Positions 11,140 through 16,718 of a stretch of 16,718 bases of DNA are shown piece after piece. Both the position numbers and the translations under genes were made by a program. The stretch lies in the NCBI GenBank assembly GCA_012032975.1, contig JAAUPU010000004.1:1-16718 (forward strand). The letters are read 5' to 3'. The notes beneath the pieces were generated by a model, which saw only the letters and a list, made by a program, of their open reading frames with translations, was not told the origin of the DNA and made no database searches. This DNA is from Caldilineaceae bacterium. GTDB lineage: Bacteria > Chloroflexota > Anaerolineae > Caldilineales > Caldilineaceae. The stretch's first letter is position 1; each line of letters opens with the position of its first letter.

Positions 11140-11906
11140 TTAGAGGCGTCGCAGAATGGAGGGCAGATCGCGCAGATTGCGACAGACGGCGTGGGCGCGA
11201 GTCTGCTCGCTACCGCGATTGACGATGCCAGTGAAAAGAACGGCCCTCATCCCGACCGCGAGCGGTCCATCGACATCGTTGCTCTCGCGGTCGCCAATGT
11301 GGGCGATGCGCGTGGGTGGAATCCCCAGCCCAACCGACGCATGGTAGAAGACCTGCGGCGAGGGCTTGGATGCGCCCACCTCGTCGGAGAAGATGAAGTA
11401 GCTAAAATATTGGAGCAACCCCTGCTGCGCCAGCAGATGACGCAATCCGCGGCCTTGGGTATGAATGGTGTCGGAGATGATCGCCAATGGGTATTCCTCT
11501 GCCAGCAGTTGCAGTGTGTTGTGGACGCCAGGCGCAAAATCGGGTTGGATGCGCACCTCCATCGCCTCGATCTCGCGCACCAGTTCGTCCAGCTCGCGCG
11601 CCATGCTGGCGTAGCGGCCCGGGCCAGGCAGCAAGCCCAGATGCTCATAGGCATAGGAGATGCGGGTCGTCACACTGGGCGTGCGGTGTTCGTTGTGCCA
11701 GGTGTGGCGAAAACGGGCATTGGCAACGCCATACGCTTCGGTCGCCTGGTCGACAGAGACGTGCGGGTGCAACTGGGTGACTTTGCGAATGAACAGCCCA
11801 AGACGGGCGTCGGCTTTGCTGGGCAATCCGAGCACGGCGCGTTTGGGCTCGTCGGAGTCATCAGCCGCCAACGTGTCCAAAAATCAAACGTGATGGCCTC
11901 GATCAT
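11140..11906 (-). CDS. HAD-superfamily hydrolase, one frameshift near N-terminus
   Basis: ATG at 11906 gives MIEAITFDFW, then the frame breaks; restoring one G at about 11877 (TTTTGG-GACACG) yields MIEAITFDFWDTLAADDSDEP and continues to TAA at 11140, about 255 aa. Motif I is DFWDTL: the nucleophile Asp is D8, and the usual +2 acid Asp is replaced by Trp. Motif II is IISDTI, the motif III Lys lies in GASKPSPQVFYH, and motif IV is HIGDRESNDVDGPLAVGM, followed by AVLFTG. The cap between motifs I and II is helical (about residues 50-130). The family covers phosphatases and haloacid dehalogenases; the missing +2 Asp makes ordinary phosphatase chemistry uncertain. It is the first gene of a two-gene unit with the GCS2 enzyme, and stop and start codons abut, implying translational coupling. 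Confidence 0.85.
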
Positions 11907-12123
11907 ACTGCCGCACCAGGAATGGATCGAATGGAAGTGAGAGTGGATGGGGTGGCCTCCGAATCATAGCACACACGCCGCGGCGCGACAAAGCAGAGGC
12001 CAAATTCCCGAGACGAAATCCATTTGTCGCCACGAATTTTGCGAAATGTACGAATTGCTCGGCTCGCTGGCTGGGATTCTTACCGTGCACGTAGAGGGGC
12101 ACACTTCTGACCGTCGTGTTGAT

Positions 12124-12152
12124 TTGTTTTGTAGTTGCCGACCGCGTAGACT
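12124..12152 (+). promoter_or_regulatory. Promoter candidate for the YbaK-like gene
   Basis: TTGTTT (12124-12129), 17-bp spacer, TAGACT (12147-12152). Transcription would begin near 12159, about 30 nt before ATG 12190. It sits in the 283-bp gap between the divergent HAD and YbaK-like genes, where nothing else was recognised. Confidence 0.4.
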
Positions 12153-12189
12153 GTGCCAAACAAATCCATCGAAAGCGAAACAGAGAGCT

Positions 12190-12723
12190 ATGAACCACCC
12201 CGCGTTGACCCCTGACGACCTCCAACAGTTTGTGGACGACCACCAGATCGACGCACGCCTGATCCGCGACATCGGCGAGACGCCCACTGTGCCGGCCGCG
12301 GCGCTGGCGCTGGGCGTGGCCGAGCAACAGATCGTCAAGACGCTGCTCTTTTTGATCAAGATGGCCGGCGCGGATGGGGAGACGCGACCGGTTGTTGTGA
12401 TCAGCAATGGAGTCACGCGGGTGGACAAGCAGCCATTGGCCGGCCACTTTGGTGTAGGGCGCAAGAGGGTCAGGCTGGCCCCGGCAGAGGTGGTGCTGGA
12501 GCTGCTCGGCTATCCGGCTGGCGGCGTGCCGCCCTTTGGCCATCGCACCCAGCTTCCCGTCATCGTGGACGCCGCGGTCGTGGATGCAGGCGTGCGTTTT
12601 GGAGGCATTCTTTACGCTGGCGGTGGGGATGACCGCACGATGCTTGAAGTGTCAGACGTTGAGTTGTTGCGCATCGTGCGGGGAGAGATCTTGGCGGTCA
12701 GTGATGGAACGGCTCTGGAATAA
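12190..12723 (+). CDS. YbaK/EbsC-family aminoacyl-tRNA deacylase (trans-editing)
   Basis: A 177-aa single-domain protein of the YbaK/ProRS-editing (tRNA_edit) family, which hydrolyses mischarged tRNAs such as Cys-tRNA(Pro) or Ala-tRNA(Pro). Key features: VKTLLF with K50 at the family's conserved catalytic Lys, PVVVISNGVTRVDKQPLAGHFG (67-88), RKRVRLAPAEVVLELLGYPAGGVPPFGH (the GY.xGG.PPFG signature), VIVDAAVVDAGVRFGGILYAGGG, and a C-terminal DVELLRIV. The frame is open upstream to 11947, but ATG 12190 is where homology begins and the preceding residues look random, so the shorter start was chosen. Its ribosome site is weak (AGAGAG). Tail-to-tail with the permease gene; dispersed repeat copy 2 starts at its stop codon. 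Confidence 0.88.
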   Translation: MNHPALTPDDLQQFVDDHQIDARLIRDIGETPTVPAAALALGVAEQQIVKTLLFLIKMAGADGETRPVVVISNGVTRVDKQPLAGHFGVGRKRVRLAPAEVVLELLGYPAGGVPPFGHRTQLPVIVDAAVVDAGVRFGGILYAGGGDDRTMLEVSDVELLRIVRGEILAVSDGTALE

Positions 12724-12811
12724 GGCCAATCCAAGATCAGAAGCATCCACGAAGCTCACGAAGGAAGACCAAGATTTGACCTGGTTCTTGGTGCAGCTTT
12801 GTGAACTGGTG
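12721..12811 (+). repeat. Dispersed intergenic repeat, copy 2
   Basis: It starts at the TAA of the YbaK-like gene (TAAGGCCAATCC) and matches copy 1 at 9550 in the same orientation relative to the upstream gene. The 25-bp core is 12755-12779, one mismatch to copy 1; ACCTGGTTCTTG and TTTGTGAAC follow. Shorter than copy 1 by internal deletion. Confidence 0.7.
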
Positions 12812-12850
12812 TGTTGACGGCAGCGGAAGAGATTGGTGTGATAAGGTGAA

Positions 12851-12865
12851 TCCCCTGGCAGGGGA
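12851..12865. repeat. Small perfect hairpin between convergent genes
   Basis: TCCCCT (12851-12856) pairs with AGGGGA (12860-12865) around a GGC loop. It lies between the YbaK-like and permease stops. No T-tract, so a terminator role is not established. Confidence 0.4.
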
Positions 12866-12906
12866 GCGCGATGCACTATGTTCCCACCGGACACGTCATG
12901 CCCCAC

Positions 12907-14790
12907 CTACACCCCCCAGATCAGCGGAATAGAGACCGTCGCCGTCAGCCACGTGAGCAGGCTCAGCGGCACGCCGATGCGTAGATAATCGCCAAACGTG
13001 TAGCCGCCCGGCCCCATGACAATGGCGTTGGTCTGGTAGCCCATGGGCGTCATGAAGCTGGCGCTGGCGCCAAAAGCCACGGCCATGAGCAGTGCGGTGG
13101 GGTTCATGCCGAGGCTGGCCGACAAGTTGAGGGCGATGGGCGTCAGCAGGACCGCGGCCGCGTTGTTGGAGATGATCTGGGTCAACAGATTGGTGACCAG
13201 ATAGATCAGCGAGATAAAGACCACCGGCCCCGCGTCTCCCGCCACAGACAACATCAGATCGACCCCTTGCTGTGCCAGCCCGGTGGTCTCCATGGCAATG
13301 CCCAACGGGATCGTGCCTGCCAACAGGAGCAGCGTCGGTGCATCCAGCGTGCGCAGCGCTTCATCGGCCCGCAGGCATTTGGTCACGATCATCATGCCCG
13401 CGCCGGCCACTGCCCAGACCACGATGGGCAACGCGGTCAGGCTGGAGAGCGCGACCACGGCAAACATGATCAACAGCGCCATGCGCACCTTGCCCACGCG
13501 CAGGATCGAACCTTCGACCCCTTCCACGAGAAGCAATTTGCCAATCTCGCTGGCGCTCTGCAAGGCGTGGGGCGACGCCTGCAACAGCAGCACATCGCCG
13601 CTCTCCAGCCGCTCATTGCGCAAGCCAGACAACTGGTGCCGACCATGATGCTGCAACCCCATGATCTTGACCCCGTAGTGGCGGTTGAGTTCCAGTTCAT
13701 CGACGCGGCGTCCGTTGAAGGGCGAGTTGGGCAACACGACCGCCTCCACCACCTTCTGCTCAATGTCACCCACATCCGCCCGCTGGTCATCTTCCAGCAC
13801 GGTGGCCAGATGGCTGTTGCTGGTCTCCAGGAAGCGAGCGATCTCGTTGGGCGAACCGGCCACCATCAGCGTGTCCTCCACCTCCAGCGTCAGCGCGCGC
13901 GTCTCTTCGGCGCGAAAAATCTGGCGTCTGCGAAAGACGACCAGCAGTTCGATGCTCTCCTCTTCCACGGCTGGAGCAGGTTGCAAGCGCTTGCTGCCGC
14001 GCAACCGTCGATGGCGCACCCGCGGCTGCGGCGCATCGGGACGTTCAGTCCTTGCGATCTTGTCGAAGACCTCGTCGGCCGGCTTACCCACCAGGCTGCT
14101 TTCGGGTCCCAGCGCAATCTCAGTGACATAAGTTGTCTGGCTGCGGCTGTTGACCAGGTCGGCCAGCGGCGAGCGATTCGGCAACAGCCGTTGGCCGATC
14201 AGAATGATAAAGAGTGAGCCAATGACTGTAATGATCAGCCCCAGCGGCATGAACTCGAAGATGCCCAAACCAGGTCCGCCCGCGGTGCGGTAGAGGTCAT
14301 CGACCAGAATGTTGGTGCTGGTGCCCAACAGCGTCATCGTGCCGCCGAGGATGGAAAGATAGCTGATGGGGATCAGCAGCTTGGAGGCGCGAATGTTAAA
14401 TTGACGGCTGAGCGAGAGCACGACCGGCACCATCATCACGACGACCGGTGTGTTGTTGATAAACGCGCTGGCGACGGGCACGCTCAGCGCCATCATCAGC
14501 AGAAGGCGCCGAGGGCTACCTCTGGAAAATCGCGACATATAGAGCGTCACCGCTTCCAGCGCGCCGGTGCGCATCAAGCCGCCGCTCAACACGAACATGG
14601 CCGCCACGGTCAGCGTTGCGGTGCTGGAGAAGCCAGCCAGTGCGGATTGGGGGGTGAGCAACCCGGTCATGGCCAGCGCTGCCACGGTCAGCAGCGCGGT
14701 CGCCTCGGTGGGCAGCCAGCGCGTGATATAGAGCGTCGTGGAAACGACCAGGATAACGATCAGGATCAGTTGGCTGGAATCAAGCGACAT
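12907..14790 (-). CDS. SLC13-family (DASS-like) permease with two TrkA_C/RCK-type domains
   Basis: A 627-aa inner-membrane transporter from ATG 14790 (MSLDSSQLILIVIL); the longer frame to 14832 would run through the tRNA terminator. Layout: about six hydrophobic segments (residues 6-205) with FINNTPVVVMMVP and LLGTSTNILVD; a cytosolic insert (about 220-430) with two TrkA_C-like repeats (SLVGKPADEVF..., then SPFNGRRVDELELNRHYGVKIMGL); then a second membrane half (435-627) with IISNNAAAVLLTPIAL and FMTPMGYQTNAIV. The SNN/INNT plus P motifs in each half are the substrate/Na+ hairpins of the divalent anion:Na+ symporter family. Substrate (sulfate, dicarboxylate or other anion) is not predictable. 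The first TrkA_C repeat carries an unusual Arg/Pro-rich linker (about 246-281). No clear ribosome site or promoter of its own is seen. Confidence 0.9.
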   Translation of the reverse strand: MSLDSSQLILIVILVVSTTLYITRWLPTEATALLTVAALAMTGLLTPQSALAGFSSTATLTVAAMFVLSGGLMRTGALEAVTLYMSRFSRGSPRRLLLMMALSVPVASAFINNTPVVVMMVPVVLSLSRQFNIRASKLLIPISYLSILGGTMTLLGTSTNILVDDLYRTAGGPGLGIFEFMPLGLIITVIGSLFIILIGQRLLPNRSPLADLVNSRSQTTYVTEIALGPESSLVGKPADEVFDKIARTERPDAPQPRVRHRRLRGSKRLQPAPAVEEESIELLVVFRRRQIFRAEETRALTLEVEDTLMVAGSPNEIARFLETSNSHLATVLEDDQRADVGDIEQKVVEAVVLPNSPFNGRRVDELELNRHYGVKIMGLQHHGRHQLSGLRNERLESGDVLLLQASPHALQSASEIGKLLLVEGVEGSILRVGKVRMALLIMFAVVALSSLTALPIVVWAVAGAGMMIVTKCLRADEALRTLDAPTLLLLAGTIPLGIAMETTGLAQQGVDLMLSVAGDAGPVVFISLIYLVTNLLTQIISNNAAAVLLTPIALNLSASLGMNPTALLMAVAFGASASFMTPMGYQTNAIVMGPGGYTFGDYLRIGVPLSLLTWLTATVSIPLIWGV

Positions 14791-14804
14791 GTGGTCTCGA
14801 CCAT

Positions 14805-14842
14805 GAAAAAAGCACCCGGCGACTTGGGTCAACCGGGTGCTT
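14805..14842 (-). terminator. Rho-independent terminator after tRNA-Gly
   Basis: On the minus strand AAGCACCCGG (complement of 14833-14842) pairs perfectly over 10 bp with CCGGGTGCTT (complement of 14810-14819), followed by a run of six to seven T. It begins 7 bp after the tRNA and its T-tract ends only about 14 bp before the permease start codon. Confidence 0.88.
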
Positions 14843-14848
14843 ATCCAG

Positions 14849-14919
14849 AGCGGCCAACGGGATTCGAACCCGTGCTAAATGCTTGGGAAGCATTTGTGCT
14901 ACCGTTACACCATGGCCGC
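14849..14919 (-). tRNA. tRNA-Gly (anticodon CCC)
   Basis: The minus strand folds as a cloverleaf. Acceptor arm GCGGCCA pairs with TGGCCGC; the D-loop holds GTGTAACGGTAG; the anticodon stem is AATGC/GCATT with loop TTCCCAA, so positions 34-36 are CCC (reads GGG); the T arm is CGGGTTCGAATCCCG; the discriminator is T. The 3' CCA is not encoded, so it must be added by a nucleotidyltransferase. The length is 71 nt including the discriminator, typical of bacterial tRNA-Gly. Confidence 0.95.
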
Positions 14920-15001
14920 AACTTCTCACCGCTATCCGACAATTCCAGACGAAAAAGGTATCTTGAAGTGTGACGGAGTGCCAGGTCAGCGGACGATTGT
15001 T

Positions 15002-15030
15002 AGTATATGCGGCGGACATCACGCTGTCAA
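15002..15030 (-). promoter_or_regulatory. Near-consensus sigma-70 promoter for tRNA-Gly
   Basis: On the minus strand TTGACA (complement of 15025-15030), exactly 17 bp, then TATACT (complement of 15002-15007). The -35 is perfect and the -10 differs by one base. Expected start is near 14995, leaving about 75 nt of 5' leader to be removed by RNase P. Strong promoters are expected for tRNA genes. Confidence 0.8.
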
Positions 15031-15032
15031 AT

Positions 15033-15052
15033 CCACCCGATTGACCGGGTGG
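15033..15052 (-). terminator. Hairpin downstream of the PhyH gene, probable terminator
   Basis: CCACCCG (15033-15039) and CGGGTGG (15046-15052) form a perfect 7-bp stem with a 6-nt loop. It lies 14 bp past the PhyH stop on the minus strand and just upstream of the tRNA promoter. The following T-tract is poor (ATTTG), so termination may be partial. Confidence 0.5.
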
Positions 15053-15065
15053 GCGCCATGCGTTG

Positions 15066-16010
15066 TCAGCCTTTGATCGCAACGCGATTGTGCGGCGCGG
15101 TCACCCGGTCGGGATCGCGCACACAGCCGCCTTCGCCGCTGGGGCGGACATGGGGCTTGGCGAGATCGACAGTCCCTTTGTAGGCATAGGGATCTTCGCC
15201 GGCGATCATGACGATGTCGCGGTAGTCGGTGATCGCCATGTGCTCGCCCTCCTGGGGTGCTCGCCAGGGCAGCAGGGACTCGGCGCTCATGTAGTGGTTG
15301 ACCAGCACGCGTCGATAGCCGCTTTGGGCGCGGTTGGGCAACGAGCGATGGAGCAGATAGCCGTTGAAGAAGAGAATCGAGCCTGCCTTCACCTCGACCG
15401 GGATCGCATCGTCGTCGCTGTAGGGAAACTGAAACGCCTCGCCTGTGCAGTCGAACCGCCGGTCGTCGTGTTCGTGCTGCGGCCAGAGCAGGCCATGCCG
15501 ATGCGAGCCGGGGATGACCCACAGACAGCCATTTTCCAGCGTCGCATCGTCCAGCGCGATCCAGCCGCCGGTCAACGAGCGGTCGCGCGTGGGGATGAAA
15601 TACTCGTCCTGATGCCACGCCTGGCCCGGCTTGCCCGATGCCTTGATAAAGAGCATGGACTGCATACACTTGACATTGGGGCCGATGATCTCGGTCAGCA
15701 CATCGGCAATCACCCGATGGCCCAAATAGTCGGCCATGACCTCGGAGAGCTTGTGGGGAAAGTGGATGCAGAGATATTGGCGCAACACCTCGTCGTCGGA
15801 TTCACCGGGCAAGGCGGGCGTCACCCCGCGCACATCGCCCAGTTCGCCGCGACAGATGGCGGTCGCCTCGTCGCGCAGTTGGTCTACCTCCGCGGCTGAC
15901 AAGGCATCGGGCACAATGAGAAAGCCCTGTTCGTGATAGAATTGTAGATCTTCGGGCTGAAGTGGCAGGCGAACTTCTCCGGTCGCAACCGGCGCAAGCG
16001 TGGCAACCAT
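15066..16010 (-). CDS. Phytanoyl-CoA dioxygenase (PhyH) family Fe(II)/2-oxoglutarate oxygenase
   Basis: A 314-aa protein from ATG 16010 (MVATLAPVATGEVRL), preceded by AAAGGAGA six bases upstream; the longer frame to 16085 has no such site. The fold is the double-stranded beta-helix of non-haem iron dioxygenases. Iron ligands are visible as H133 and D135 in AWHQDEYF and H221 in GYLLHRSLPN; R234 in GYRRVLVNHY probably binds 2-oxoglutarate. Other PhyH landmarks are FYHEQGFLIVPDALS near the N-terminus, WIALDDATLENGCLWVIPGSH, and KAGSILFFNG. Members hydroxylate varied substrates: phytanoyl-CoA, ectoine, halogenated or phosphonate metabolites and others. The substrate here is unknown; no pathway genes adjoin it apart from a divergent alpha/beta hydrolase. 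Confidence 0.9.
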   Translation of the reverse strand: MVATLAPVATGEVRLPLQPEDLQFYHEQGFLIVPDALSAAEVDQLRDEATAICRGELGDVRGVTPALPGESDDEVLRQYLCIHFPHKLSEVMADYLGHRVIADVLTEIIGPNVKCMQSMLFIKASGKPGQAWHQDEYFIPTRDRSLTGGWIALDDATLENGCLWVIPGSHRHGLLWPQHEHDDRRFDCTGEAFQFPYSDDDAIPVEVKAGSILFFNGYLLHRSLPNRAQSGYRRVLVNHYMSAESLLPWRAPQEGEHMAITDYRDIVMIAGEDPYAYKGTVDLAKPHVRPSGEGGCVRDPDRVTAPHNRVAIKG

Positions 16011-16085
16011 CCGTCTCTCCTTTAGCAAATTTTCTTGGACGTCGAACCGTTCACACTCACCAGTATAGCATAGCAGGAGCTTCAC

Positions 16086-16718
16086 ATGATCGAATGGAAA
16101 GCTGGAAGGGTCGCTGCCAACGGCATCTCCCTAGAATACCATCGCACCGGAGGCAACAGGCCGCCGATCCTCCTTGCCCACGGCGCAACGGACCGCGGCC
16201 TCTGTTGGATTCGTCTGGCCAAGGCGCTGGAAAAGGAGTACGAGCTGATCATGGTGGATGCACGCGGCCATGGAAAGTCCGACGCGCCGGCCGCAGGCTA
16301 CTCGTCCATCGACCATGCCGCGGACCTGGCCGGCGTCATTCGCGCGCTTGGCCTGGAGAAGCCGGCCGTCATTGGCCACTCCATGGGTGCAGCCAGCGCA
16401 GCCCAGTTGGCCGTCGCCCATCCCGACCTGATTGCCTGCGCGATCCTGGAGGATCCGCCCTGGCGAGAGGCGACCGGCGACGAGTTGCCATCGGAACGCG
16501 AGGAACGGATGGCCGAATGGGGCAGAAACATCCGCAAACAGCGGAGCCAAACGCTGCAAGAGGTGATGGCCGGCCGGTCGCATCCGTAGCCCCCTCTGGG
16601 ACGAAATCGAATGGGAGCCGTGGGCCATCGCCAAACAGCAGGTGAGCGATGAATTCCTGGATGCCCTGCGCGGTCTGCCATTTGATTGGGCGCAAACGGC
16701 AGCGAGAATCGGCGCGCC
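16086..16718 (+). CDS. Alpha/beta hydrolase, one frameshift, 3' end outside window
   Basis: ATG 16086, with AGGAG eight bases upstream (16073-16077). The protein shows the oxyanion-hole HGATDRG (32-38), VDARGHGKSD (57-66), and the nucleophile elbow GHSMG with S99, all typical of alpha/beta hydrolases. The first frame stops at 16589 after VMAGRSHP. The next frame continues with SPLWDEIEWEPWAIAK and LPFDWAQTAARIGA to the window edge, as expected for the cap region, so one extra base at about 16585 probably breaks it. The catalytic Asp/Glu and His lie beyond the window. Substrate unknown. Divergent from the PhyH gene across 75 bp, so the two may share control. Confidence 0.85.

Noticed and set aside
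13267..14217. 316-codon open frame on the plus strand, antisense to the permease
   Set aside because: His/Gln/Arg-rich shadow of the SLC13 permease with no recognisable motif.
14833..14919. T-box leader controlling the permease
   Set aside because: The structured RNA here is a complete tRNA-Gly gene followed by its terminator; no T-box core sequence is seen.

Overview
The window (about 60% GC by eye, dense genes on both strands, short gaps) looks like a chromosomal segment of a free-living bacterium. Gene content (a GSI-alpha plus a GSI-beta glutamine synthetase, GCS2-type ligases, a Phd/PIN toxin-antitoxin pair, an SLC13 permease with TrkA_C domains) and 'CACCAAG/CACGAAG' intergenic repeats fit Chloroflexota (Caldilinea/Anaerolineae-like). 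That placement is inference; no rRNA or other decisive marker is present.

Layout. 2-2828 (+): the 3' end of a purine nucleoside phosphorylase gene, then two adjacent 372-aa YbdK-type carboxylate-amine ligase (GCS2) paralogs joined by an ATGA overlap. 3056-3727 (-): Phd/YefM antitoxin and PIN toxin. 3865-6870 (-): two glutamine synthetases, GSI-beta upstream and GSI-alpha downstream, separated by a clear terminator. 7309-9552 (+): a cytoplasmic molybdopterin oxidoreductase with an N-terminal [4Fe-4S] motif. 9804-11906 (-): a HAD hydrolase abutting a glutamate-cysteine-ligase-like GCS2 enzyme. 12190-12723 (+): a YbaK/ProX-type aminoacyl-tRNA deacylase. 12907-14790 (-): the SLC13/TrkA_C permease. 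14849-14919 (-): tRNA-Gly(CCC) with a near-consensus promoter and a strong terminator. 15066-16010 (-): a phytanoyl-CoA dioxygenase family enzyme. 16086-end (+): an alpha/beta hydrolase cut by the window edge.

The most striking theme is that five proteins of the glutamine synthetase / glutamate-cysteine ligase superfamily lie within about 10.5 kb: the two YbdK paralogs, the two glutamine synthetases and the GCS2 enzyme. One of the two YbdK copies has lost several polar signature residues that its neighbour keeps, so the pair may work as a catalytic plus pseudo-enzyme heteromer. This is the best candidate for something undescribed.

A caution runs through the whole window. Six genes (vapC, GSI-alpha, molybdopterin oxidoreductase, GCS2, HAD, alpha/beta hydrolase) are broken by nine single-base frameshifts, mostly one-base losses in or next to short homopolymers, with perfect family sequence resuming in the next frame. 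This looks more like residual sequencing or assembly error than mass pseudogenisation, so these are annotated as whole genes with the shift points stated.
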